NCBI RefSeq assembly: GCF_021018895.1
Contig: NC_079375.1
Coordinates: 16,209,992 to 16,273,991, forward strand
Reading direction: 5' to 3'
Length of the DNA stretch: 64,000 nucleotides
Source: Seriola aureovittata
Taxonomy: Eukaryota > Chordata > Actinopteri > Carangiformes > Carangidae
Of this stretch, positions 12,225 through 22,980 are shown piece after piece. The notes under the pieces were generated by a model. The model did no database searches and was not told where the DNA came from. It saw only the letters and a list, made by a program, of their open reading frames with translations. The position numbers and the translations under genes are program-made. Positions within the stretch are counted from its first letter, which is position 1; each line of letters begins with the position of its first letter.

Positions 12225-12273
<49 letters not shown>

Positions 12274-12373
12274 TTTCTGTCTGTTCTCTCAGTTTGTATC
12301 TCAGGCCCAAGCCCTTTTCCTGCAGAGCTGTGAGGGTTGCACCCTGAAGATCAGACACATCAAACCCACCTAA
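10699..12373 (+). CDS. SMB/mucin-like secreted protein, complete copy C (7 exons, 231 aa)
   Basis: Exons: 10699-10756, 11016-11048, 11243-11371, 11481-11657, 11821-11949, 12035-12123, 12293-12373 (stop TAA). They total 696 nt and every junction is GT-AG. Introns 1-5 are phase 1 and the last is phase 0. Residues 1-19 form a signal peptide (M-D-W-L-A-L-H-F-L-L-L-V-G). Residues 31-74 form a somatomedin-B-like knot with ten cysteines (32, 39, 40, 47, 51, 53, 57, 63, 64, 71), including C-F-C-D-E-A-C and D-C-C-P-D-Y. Residues 74-176 are Ser/Thr-rich. Residues 177-231 form a C-terminal module ending C-E-G-C-T-L-K-I-R-H-I-K-P-T, with no membrane anchor. The likely product is a secreted mucin-like SMB protein; its role is unknown. 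The C-terminal module might be SEA-like, which is inference only. Related copies lie upstream. Confidence 0.72.
12208..12272 (+). repeat. (ACTT)n then (TG)22 microsatellite directly before the last exon of copy C
   Basis: A CTTA/ACTT run from about 12208 is followed by a perfect TG run at 12229-12272. It ends 20 bp before the acceptor AG of the final coding exon (12293), so it occupies the branch-point and pyrimidine-tract zone. Confidence 0.9.
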
Positions 12374-12890
12374 AACAATCTGCCATTGGAAGCATCTGTT
12401 TGGTTACAGCTGTAGTGGAAAAAATAGATTGCACAACTCTTATTATGAGAATTGTTGAATGACTCCTCCTACTTCAAGCCCTAGGATAAAAAAAAAAAAA
12501 AGAGGACTAATGAGGACTATCTGGTGAGTGTTTCTAGGACAGGCTGCTGCAAACAGCATGAATGCAGTGTTGTTAGGTAGGATCTGTGACCCCCGCACTT
12601 CAAGGGAGGAGGATGAGACAAAAATTTAATTATGAGGCAAAAAGAGGAAACAGGTCCACATGGCCTCAGGGACCGGCATAACCTCCAGGAGCGGATAGTT
12701 CAAATTAGACCAGCATTGTCAGCCCACACCCACCTTTGACCCTGGAGATTTAATTGCACAAAAAAAAAAAACTTTACTGTAAAAGACTTTCTTCCTTCTT
12801 TACTGTCTTTCTACTCGCTTGTGCGTCTGCGTGATGATCGGAGACGTGGATCATGCTCTACCTGCCCAGCTGCCAGCCTGCTAATCTGAA
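12374..12890. other. 3' flank of copy C
   Basis: 3'UTR or intergenic sequence. No canonical AATAAA was seen close to the stop. It contains two A runs (about 12488 and 12760) and no further gene. Confidence 0.4.
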
Positions 12891-13240
12891 ACGTCCTCCC
12901 CGAATGTAACTTTAGCGATGTGTGGTGCAAATCAGAAGCGTGTGTTCTCTGTAAGCTCCTCTCCACGATCCCGCTGCGCAATTGAAGTTAATTCTACAGA
13001 GTGAGTCTCGGGTTCACGTTTCGCCACAGCTTTGTAAACGTAGATCATATGGGGTCACCGAGAGGTTGGAGCGGCCCTGTAGCTGTGCGTCGAGTCTCCA
13101 AAGATCAGTTACAATGTAATGGCAAAGGAATGTCGCTATTGCACGGAGCTTTGGCTCTAATTAGAGCCAATTGGAGAGTGGGATGTCATTTTATTTTATT
13201 CAGAAACATTGTTTGCGTGCTAGTACATTTTGTCTGCATA
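12891..13240. promoter_or_regulatory. candidate conserved noncoding element
   Basis: Balanced-composition, non-repetitive sequence that stands out from its AT-rich surroundings. It has no coding frame with a recognisable product and includes a perfect palindrome around TAATTA at 13151-13170. Its position in the pax3 neighbourhood suggests a regulatory element. Conservation has not been tested. Confidence 0.3.
13151..13170. repeat. perfect 20-bp palindrome centred on TAATTA
   Basis: TTGGCTCTAATTAGAGCCAA equals its own reverse complement. The centre is a homeodomain core site and each outer half carries TTGGC, an NFI-type half-site. Confidence 0.9.
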
Positions 13241-13490
13241 TCCCTTGGCTACTGTTGAAAGTGCTGGTTGACGCTACAGTATGAATTCAAATTATTGTAT
13301 TTGTAAGAGTGAAATTACACAACCTAATGTATATATCCAGTTTCAAATAAACAGTCCAATATAAATGCTTGTAAATAATTGAATCTTAATGCTGTAAAAC
13401 AATGTAGAATCTTAATTTAATTTGTTCAGTATGTATGTTGAGTATGTTGAATTTATAGAATTGAAAAGCCAGTGTCAGGTCAATACTCTC

Positions 13491-13535
13491 TTTCTCTCAC
13501 ACAGACACACACACACATACACACATACACACAGT
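13491..13535. repeat. interrupted CA microsatellite
   Basis: CTCTCT followed by CA-rich repeats with ATAC interruptions. Confidence 0.7.
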
Positions 13536-13931
13536 GTCCATATTGTCCACACCATCGGTCTGTTGAGGTATCCCTGGTTCCCTGTGGTGTGTGCATGTCG
13601 AAGGCCCCGGTGTTATTGATCCTGATTGGGCCTCACAGGAGGAGATTCCGGCCTGCCATTGACCCACAGTTCTCCATGTTTCCACCCTTCTCTCAGATCA
13701 TCAGAGGCAGCTGTCTCCTCCTGCCGGCCGGCCGGCCTGCTCGCGTGAGATTTCTGATTGTCAGATGGAAAAGGGGGAAAAGGGGGGAAAATGAACTTAC
13801 TACAGGTTTTGCAAAATCACTAACAGGTCTTGCCTGAGTAGGCTGCACTGACGTTTTTCTGGCTTGGTGACTGTCAAAACATCCCCCCATGCGTTCATAC
13901 TCTCCCTCCTCCTCCTAAGAAAGCCTGTGGC

Positions 13932-14315
13932 TCACAGGCTGCTCTCCTCTTCAAAGTAAAAGTTCTCTGCCATGCGGCCTGTGTTGAATTTTTGTGTTGA
14001 CGACTGCCCAGTACTCATGAACTCCTCGTAGGGGTCCTTTTTCTCCTCGTCGCTGCCTATGAAGCATTTGAAAAGCGTCATGGCAAGGAAGGAGTAGAAG
14101 CACATGACAAACAGGATGTAGAAGTAAGCATTGTCATAAGTCTCCCTAGAGCTGGAGACGGCGGATACTGGACTGGTGCTGGACAGAGGGCTTGCTGTGC
14201 TGCTGGACACAGTGGCGTTGATTTGGTGCCCACTGATGTCTGTACCAGTGTCCTCCAGAATCCGCTGGCATCTGGAGAGCAGAGAGAGCAGGAGGGTCCG
14301 GTTCATGAGTTTCAT
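13932..14315 (-). CDS. KCNE-family potassium-channel beta subunit, divergent (127 aa, one coding exon)
   Basis: KCNE proteins are single-span subunits that alter gating of KCNQ and related voltage-gated K+ channels at the plasma membrane. This frame has the family layout: a short extracellular N-terminus with two N-glycosylation sequons (N5-R-T, N33-A-T), a span at about 64-86 beginning Y-F-Y-I-L-F-V-M, and a cytosolic D-P-Y-E-E-F-M motif at 94-100 like the D-P-Y/F-x-x-Y-I of KCNE1-3. The start N-R-T-L-L-L-S-L-L-S-R recalls KCNE5. It is unusual in lacking the basic R-S-K/R-K/R stretch after the span and having F-I-G-S-D-E-E-K-K instead. The end, E-S-S-L, looks like a PDZ-binding tail. I start at the M of M-K-L-M-N-R because upstream codons follow an acceptor-like CTCAG near 14345. 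KCNE4 lies near ACSL3 in human, but the span here differs from KCNE4, so no symbol is given. Confidence 0.65.
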   Translation of the reverse strand: MKLMNRTLLLSLLSRCQRILEDTGTDISGHQINATVSSSTASPLSSTSPVSAVSSSRETYDNAYFYILFVMCFYSFLAMTLFKCFIGSDEEKKDPYEEFMSTGQSSTQKFNTGRMAENFYFEEESSL

Positions 14316-15640
14316 ATCAAAATGGATAGAAAAGAGACTGAGCAGAAGATCTTGATGGAGGCAAAGAAATATCAAACAAAAATTAATAGAGAAAAAGGGA
14401 CCAGAGCAACTGAGAGGACTACAGATGGAAAGTGTGAGAGGCAGGCACTCACCGCTTTAGGAAAGGCACGCTGTGAGTCATCCACCCACTCTTCAAGGGA
14501 CTTGATAAGGTGGTATTTCAGAGATAAAGCCCACTCCCTTTCAGCCCTATTGGATGCAGCCAAAATATCATGAAAGCACAACTATGAGCTCCTTTAGAGA
14601 ATGATTTCTACAGACTTGTTGGTCATTTTGATCAGAAATGAATCTGAATCAGTCACACACTCTGAAATTGCAATTCTCCCAGGACATTCTGGCTCAAAGT
14701 ATTTTCCAAACCTCCCTTTTAACTCTTTTTCCTATCTGAAACTTTTTTTTTTTCAGCCTGTCTTCTTTGTGCTTTCTTCCTTCACTTTCAATTTGGGGGC
14801 TTGGAAGCTGCAGAGACACTTGGATTGTTGTCAGCTCCGGTCAAGTAGTCTACTCATTTCAAAGAGTGTTGGGGTCAGAGGTTAAGTTGTCTCCAGTGTG
14901 TTGCTGCTTGACTGACACTCCACTCCAAAGCAACCTCTTTGGCTTTTTCACTCATTGTGTCTTACAAGTTGAGCACTTGTAAAAAAAAAAAAAAAAAATA
15001 AAATAAAAAAAAAAAAAAAGTTTGTTGAAAACAAAATAGTGAAATGTGATCCTGCCTTGATCTTATCATGTTGGACACACAAACTGAGCAGAGACATGCA
15101 AACAAATGTGCTAACACACAGATACATGCAAATGAAAATATATTTAAAACATATTAAAACAAAAAAAATAAACACATTCAATGAATTTGCGTTGATGCTT
15201 ACATGCTCACTTTAGACTGATACCATGAATGACATGGACAGCTGCATACCTGATCCCTAAACCTCCAGAAGAGAGAAAAAAAAATGACAGGGAGTGATAA
15301 AAATGCTCTGCTGATATCTGTAACCTTTTGAGGAGTCTGCCAACTGGGTGAACAGTGTTTTCATTTCTGTTTGGCAGTGAGAGCCAAAACCCCTCTGAAC
15401 CCTGCACAGCCATGTCAGTGACTGATGTCCCAGTGTGTCTGTGGGCCGCTGTGCTTATATAATTTACAGCAGCTCTGCTTTAGTCATCAAGGGGTGTGAA
15501 GGAGCCCACAGGGAGCAGGAATTTGTCCAAAAGGAGTGTTTATGAAAGGGGATATATTTATGATTTAGTGCTCCAGCAGTGTGCATGAGGTGCACAGCTC
15601 GCAGACAGTAGGTATTGTCACTGTGTGAATGTTTGAAGTG
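14316..15640 (-). other. 5' region of the KCNE-like gene, probable 5'UTR exon and intron
   Basis: No other coding gene. A noncoding first exon in the 15.3-15.45 kb zone, followed by an intron ending near 14345, would be typical of KCNE genes. Poly(A) runs at about 14981-15019 interrupt the region. Confidence 0.3.
15454..15463 (-). promoter_or_regulatory. candidate TATA box for the KCNE-like gene
   Basis: The minus strand reads ATTATATAAG here, about 1.1 kb upstream of the KCNE-like start codon and oriented toward it. This is a motif match only. Confidence 0.3.
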
Positions 15641-15674
15641 GAAAGAAAGAAAGAAAGAAAGAACGAAAGAACGA

Positions 15675-15710
<36 letters not shown>

Positions 15711-15711
15711 A
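15641..15711. repeat. (GAAA)n microsatellite
   Basis: GAAA tandem run with two C interruptions (gaac). Confidence 0.9.
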
Positions 15712-17067
15712 CTTAAACTGCAACAAGACATCCCTCGCTACTCTCAGAGAATCTGGCCAGAAATCAAAAAGAAGACCTCCTACTTTGTTAAATACTTTAA
15801 TTTTTATTGTATTAACTTGGTCTCCAGTTCAATTCTACTTTCTCTAAATTTAATTTTGAAATGTCCAAAAGTCTTCTTCACACTGCTAGGAAAAGATAAA
15901 TGCTGAGGGTTTCATTTTTTTTATTATTGTGTAACTTTAAATGTGTCAAATTTAAATGGAATTTATAAAATAACCGTGTAGGTTTTTAATTGGGGAGTGT
16001 AAACTGAGGACATGACCTCAGTTGTTGGTCGCTGCAGCCCATAAATGACAACCACTGACTTGTGCATTTTTATATAGTTTATTATAAATAGTAAATAGTG
16101 CTGTACTGTACACAAAACTTCTTACAACAAAATCATTTTATGCCAATGTAAATGAAAATGATACAAAAGAAAAAACATGAATAATGACATTGTGTAAGAC
16201 TTACTTAAGCGCTTAAGAGCACTTATACAAAACGTAAAGAGGAGATATAAAACTTGAACGTCACTAAATAAATAAGAAATGGAACTAATGTTTGCAAGTT
16301 CCTGATGAAAACTAATTGAACACATGCAAAAAAAAAAAAAATTAACTGTCAAACTGAATGATGTATTCACTGGCAGCAAATTTTTTTTTTGGCTTAATGA
16401 CATCACAACTACATTTTCTATTTTTCATCACTTGATGATTTCCCCTGATTGATCAATGCACGCAACCCAAAGTTAATGACATTAAAAAGAGAGAGCATGT
16501 TTTTGAGGAAAGATTCCGGGACATTTGATCCGTGTTCATTTACATCACATGAGGTATGAATGTATTGCACTTTCTTTTGGTTGCAGTGGTTTTTTTGCTG
16601 TGACTCCACGCGGCCTCGGTTCATGCCTTCCTGGTGGTTTTCCCGGTGTAGTCACATTTTTATCTCCAATGTCTTTTACAAGAATCACATCGATGTACAG
16701 CTGATATCATTACCCTAAGACATTGTGATGAAGAGATCCTTAGGAGAACATTGCGGCTGAGCACGAGACGTTATCACTAAGCGGCCTTTTGATAACCATC
16801 AGCCATGAGAATCCACCCCTCCCCTATCAAGTTGGCCCCAGAAGCACAGGGGGCTTAAAAAAGTCCGCCTCAACTTGCATCTCTGCCACTTATTACAATA
16901 ATCAAATACAGAATCTTGAATGTATTTACTCCCCTCTCCCCACCCCTCTTCTTTTCCTCTTTACAGACAACGAACCGTGCTTGGTCCTTGGAGCATGACG
17001 TGACGCACGAGCACAAGCGAGTGCCAGGTAACAGGAGAGGCTGCGCCTTTGGTCCTAATTATTCCAG
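15712..17067. other. noncoding stretch between the KCNE-like gene and the pax3 tail
   Basis: AT-rich to about 16.6 kb, then more balanced sequence at 16.6-17.0 kb. No gene is visible. The pax3 3'UTR, if the distal exon is used, would run into this region. Confidence 0.4.
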
Positions 17068-17158
17068 TCAACCCCCTCTATCGCCGTCACTACACCTCCA
17101 TCTCAAATGGTTCCCTTCCTTGCTGAAGGAGAACACCTCAACCCCTTCACCCATCCAG

Positions 17159-17191
<33 letters not shown>

Positions 17192-17330
17192 CCTCGGGGC
17201 CTGGAAGGTTTGTCAGAGGCAGAGGGTGGGGGGGTGGGGTGGGGGGGTGTTCTCTGGCGATGACTGTCAGACTGGCCGGGGGAAGCCTCCTGCTCAGGCC
17301 ATGTTGGGGGCTTCATATAATGAAAGGCAC
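17068..17330 (-). CDS. pax3: candidate alternative last coding exon of pax3 (A-F-H-Y-M-K-P tail)
   Basis: The minus strand has ttctcctcag then GT-GCC-TTT-CAT-TAT. This matches the start of mammalian PAX3 exon 9, whose product follows G-Q-S with A-F-H-Y-L-K-P. Entering in phase 1 gives S-A-F-H-Y-M-K-P-P-T-W, then an open frame to a stop at 17068. The distal part is low-complexity because it translates the TC run at 17161-17188 as alternating R-E, so a donor before that point is likely. To use this frame, exon 8 must be cut at A|GCAAGG (18542/18541), a GC donor. The GT four bases further on would give a six-residue tail. Confidence 0.5.
17161..17188. repeat. (TC)14 microsatellite
   Basis: Perfect TC run inside the open frame of the candidate pax3 distal exon. 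Confidence 0.9.
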
Positions 17331-17705
17331 CTGAGGAGAACAAGGAAAGACAGAGGAAGGGTTAAGGAGATTCCTTTTGCATTGTATTCAGTTAGAACTG
17401 CTTAAATCCTATAATGGTTAACATAGCAAAAGGTGTGAATTTTGAAGTTAAATCAGAGTGTGACAGGAGGGAGGGGTGAGAGCAGGTGAGAATGGAAACT
17501 GGGGTCCAAGGTTAAATAATAAAACAGGTGAAGAGTTCGGGGAATTCTTTGAATTTAATGTGGTTGGCAAAACTAGCCTGAGCCTGGATCTCTGCTCCAC
17601 TGATCAATAACAACTCTAAATCTGACCTCCAGTGGGACACATGGTTCTAATCCTGGTCTGCCAAAGGCCATAATCGCCCCCTGTTAAAGAGCCCCTTACC
17701 TTGCC

Positions 17706-17874
<169 letters not shown>

Positions 17875-18521
17875 ACGCGTATACACACACACATTTCACC
17901 AAACCCCCAAAAGCTACATGTGGGTCTCTCTCAGGACCGGCTAAATTAATGACATCAAGATGTTGCCACTGATGGGCCAGTCAACATGTGGTAGTGTACC
18001 TCAGATCAGCCCCAACAACACGCCGCCCCGACCAATACACTCCCCTCCCTCCTGTCAAACACGCTTTGGGAAGTGGCTCCTTTCATTTGGGCGGCTATCT
18101 TTGTTGCATGGGTCATTACATGACTAGATGAGGGTTTGATGGGCAAGCTCATCATACGGGGTCATGAAAGGACAGTGAGTGAAAATGTGTGTGTTGGGAT
18201 AAGATCCGGACATGCCTCTGCATCAGCCCACGTGGATAGTCCAGTGATGGTAATGTAAACTGAGGTAACCGGGCCACTAGCGCTCTTTAACATACATGTA
18301 ATTTCAGCACAGTGCTGGGTGATTTGAGAAGCTCGCTCATCAGAGAGGTCGGCGCAATTAACATGGGTTGTGAGTCAGAAAATCTAAACTAAGTAGCTGA
18401 ACCGGAGCAGGGGTTACAGAAGGACATAACCGCTAATCAATTATATATAATTTATGTTCAAATCTAAAAATTAAAGTCCTTAAACACCCCTAACTCTCTG
18501 ACAGATCAGCATGAAAACAAA

Positions 18522-19525
18522 TTATTTCCAGCGTACCTTGCTCTGACTGTACTGTCCATACTGGTAAGACGGATGGTGGTCCACGGCGTAGGCTGGGGAG
18601 GTGTAGGAAGGTGGGCAGTAAGATTGGGTGCTAGGCAGGGTGGGCATAGTGGGCAGGCCTGGTAGAGCCTCCAGGCGTTGGGAACCGTGACAGCTGGCAG
18701 CCATGCCTCCGTTAGGCTCCAAGCCTCCAGTCAGCGGAGAGAGGGCAAAGTCACTCTGGGACTGATGTGGCACTCCACCTGGGTTCAATAGGCCCATCAC
18801 CTGAGGGGAGAAATGGAGGAAAACTGGGTTATTAGTACTGAATTCAATTGAATATAAACACAAATCCAAAAAGGTGTTCTGGTTTTACCAAGAAATTCTA
18901 AATAAAATATACCATCAAGTAAACTTTTTAATGAAAAATACAAAGCCAATTTATTTTTCAAATCTGCTACTCCATTCCACTCCACTCAGCTGGGCTGGAG
19001 TGGAGTGGAGCCTCTCTCCTCGTTCATTGTCAGAAATAGAGATCATTCCTTTGCCCTCCTAGTGGTTTCTATTAAAGTTATCGTGTCATAATTTTGGAAG
19101 TAGATTAAAGAGGATATTTTCTCTTTTATTTTTCATTTTAATTTTATTTCTCCATGTGATGACACTTGTTGTTTTTGTTATAACTGGAATGGATATAAAA
19201 GAAATAAATAATCTAAATCTGACTTTGGCTGCTCTTAATATGGGAATTAATTTCTGAGAATGTGATGAATTTGAAGCAGAACTTCAATTCAGTTGTATGT
19301 GTTCTCTGATGTATTGATCTATTCAGAGCAATGCACTTTCTCTCATTCTCTCTCTCTCTCTCTCTCTCTTTCTAACCTTCTGTTGTTGCCCTAAAATCAC
19401 AAATCACCGTGTCCTCCTGAGGCCAAGGTAAAGAGGCCAAAAGGGTACGTGGGAATGAGGGGTAGGGTGTGTTTGTGTATGTGTCTGAGAGCTACCTATG
19501 TGTGGAATTGTGTATATAACAGTAG

Positions 19526-19570
<45 letters not shown>

Positions 19571-22500
19571 GTAAGCATTTTTTGCTCTGATGTCAGGGGT
19601 GCAGGGGTATCGGTGATACATCGTGAACAGCTGCACATAAGTTTGCGTGAGAAGCAAAGTCATGAAAATGTCTAAAAAATGAAGTTAAGGAGAGTTACAG
19701 TCCGTGTAGGAGAACTAAAGCCAAACACCAAACCAAATACCCTTTAAAACAACAAAAATTACTTGGAAAGAAAAATAAACCGAAAAAACAAATAATAATA
19801 ATACTAAGGCAAAAGAATAAGTAACAAAGAGTGATGTAAAAACAAGACTTTCCCAACTGACAGCCAGCTGGCATACACACGCATGTTCACATTCTGATGT
19901 GTCTTTAATGTGTGCAATTTACAGCTGGTGTGTCAGAGTGATCTGACCCCACACATCTGACGAACACAGAGATGTGGCCTACCACTAAATCATTATTTCT
20001 CTTACTGCAGGGAATGTGCACACATGCTCCTGCACAAAGTCTTTTATTATAAGAAATATATAAATTCAGTGACCAATAAACCTGCAGAGGAAAAGCCCCA
20101 GAGGAAAAAAAGGTTATCAATTAAATCATTAAATTATTGAATTTGTTAAGTTCTTGTTTATAAATAGCAGTTTTCTAGTGGTTTCATACAAACATTTTCT
20201 GCTATTTAGTCTTATCGCCTCATGAAAATAAACATACTGTATGATTCTGTTTGTGTATGTGTTTGCATGTGTCTGTATCTTGAGCTACATGCTTATGCGT
20301 TCATGCACTTTCTGTCTGCAACTGAAACAGCAGCAGTTTCCGATGGTGTGTCTGTTTTGAGGTTGTTCCGGGGATTAGGTCTCAGGGGGGTGCAAATCCC
20401 GGCCGCTCGCTTCCTTGGTGAGAAAGGATTCCTTTGGTATGCACCAGATCAGCAGTGAGACGCCAGGGACCCTGCACCACAGGGAAACCACTGGCCTGAC
20501 TGCTGTTTTAAAAAGCAGAGCTAACCGCTCAGACAAGAATATCACCTATCTAAAGTAAACCTTATCCGTATCAAAACTCCACGGTGCTCTAATTCTGACC
20601 ATATCTGGAGTTAAATGAATCCCTGGATCTCCTGATGGACACAGAACAGTCGATACGGTAGCGTAGCTTTTATAGAGAAATTTAGAGTTCAGATGACCAG
20701 ATAATTCTAGTCAGGATTTAACACAAAATAGACCAAACTGTTTCTATTGGAGAAAACTGAAGCTGTAAAGTTTTCTAAGAGCAAAAAGGTCTTCATGTAT
20801 TAACTATCAATGTCATAGGATTTAATCAATGCTCATTTCCTCTTCCTTATTAAGTTAAAATCAGGAAATTAATTCTATCCTCATCTGAAGTAGAGAAAAC
20901 TGTATTGCAATATACATTCAAACAGCTGCAATGAATATATGAATTAAAACAAATTAGCCAACAAAGTGAGTCATTTGCATAAATTACACACTTTGTTACA
21001 AGAGGATAGATTACTTCATTCCAATCAATTAAGACACTGGAACGTTCTGTGATTGCAATTCCAGACTGAGAAAACATTCCAGGCACGCCGTCCCTATGCA
21101 AGATGAGATGTCCATTCTGTATGGAGCTGCCCAACTAAGGTTAATGCTGAAACCATCCACGAGGCCACAGCACCTTTGGCCTCTTTATTGGAGTTAAAGT
21201 CACTTGTCGACCCTGTGGGTGTGTGAACCACAGCCATGCGCTCAGTTACAGGATGGCAGCTACCAGCAGGTTTGCATCCAGTTATGCTTCAACAGAGTGT
21301 CTAACTGAAGTGCAATTTACGAGTGAGCGCAGTTGGCTGAGATTAAAACCATCGACCACTGATGCTTGTAGCTCACCGCATGTCATCTTCACTCTCCCTG
21401 TCTCTCTATACTTTTATATGTCCAATGAAAATACAAATCCACAAACAATAATGTTTTAAAAGTAAATATGGCGAGTTGTTGAGGAGCAAAAAAACAAATT
21501 GTAGTCAGTCACTAGTGTTCATGTATCAAAGCAGTCAATTATACCTTCAGCCGCAATGGTGCCACCTTTTACTTTCTGACCATGCACCCTGGCAGCCACA
21601 ACAAAGCTCCTCTCTTTTTTTCAATATATATACATCCTCAGGCATTTGCAAAGTAACAAACCTGCCTGAGGCAGTTTTTTTATCTGTGCCTGACAGGAGT
21701 CTGAGATTCTCTCTCATGGGAATTAGTACCCAGCATGCATTGCATGTGGGCTGGCCACCCTTTGTGGCGGTTAAAAGCTCGTTTTACGCCTGTTAGTCCA
21801 TCTTCTGGACTGGTAGGGAGCCACTGATGGACACTGATGACTGTGTAATCGACCATAATTGTCTTTTCAGTTTTGATTTGTGTCATCATCCGACATCCAT
21901 ACATCCCTCCTCATGTTTGGTCCTTTTAGTGTCCCCAAAGACTGACGTTTGCCACATTTCAAATTCATCAAACAACCCATCAGAATACACAAAAATGAAA
22001 AGCTACCGTGTTTTCTAGCTTAACAAGATTTCATCAATGTCACTGCAATGACACTACCTAGGTCACACAGAGGAGAGAGTGTGTTTGCGTGTGTCCATAT
22101 GGTGCATTTCACAACCAGCATGAAGAACTACAGGCCTCTTGCTTCCCGGTATTATGTGTGTTGTGTATGTTCATTTGAGACTGAATTTATTTGTACATAT
22201 GTATACGTACATGTATTCAGAAGAGTTGCTTGTTTCTACATGCATATCTGTGATAGATGTATAGACGAACCTGTGGTGAGAGGCTGTTGCTGATGGCGGG
22301 GTTGACAGCGTTGGTGTGTGCTGTCTGGGCCACAAAGCTGTCCGAGTATCCTGAGAAACCATGACGTCCAGAGGACAGGCAATACGCGGAGCTTCCATCC
22401 TGGGAGCCTGCTGACGAGCCGAGCCCACTCTGGTGCACGGAGGTTGGGGGCAGCGGCTGCGGTCGGTGGACTGTACTGGGCTGCTCGGACGCTGTTGAGA

Positions 22501-22943
22501 ATCAGACATTTCTACTTAAAATCACATGTTGCTAAATCTACACGAACTTTGATGCTGCTGCTCTGAGACAATTTCAGATTTTGCAGTTATCAAACTGAAA
22601 AAATATGACTGAAATACTTCTATTTTAAAGAATAAAAAATTTGGCTGCAATCAATTGGACCCACCTTGGGCTATGGAAGTGGGAGGGTAGGGACTGTCGG
22701 ACAGCTGGTAAGGCTGCAGGCCCGACATAGCTGATGGAGGGAAACCACCGGGGATGAGGTGGTTAAAAGCCATCAGCTGATTGGCTCCGGCTTGCTTCCT
22801 CCACCGGGCTCTTCTGTTGCTGAACCACACCTGAGAGGAGAACAGAGTGTTTAATTTTTTTTATTTATCTACTAACCCAATAGAATAATGTTACTTATCC
22901 AGTGCTTATATCTGTATTTGTAAGTGTGCTTGGTGCATGTAAA

Positions 22944-22980
<37 letters not shown>

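Noticed and set aside
20040..20460. Plus-strand 78-codon frame in pax3 intron 7 as an embedded gene
   Set aside because: No domain, no conserved start context, no partner exon.
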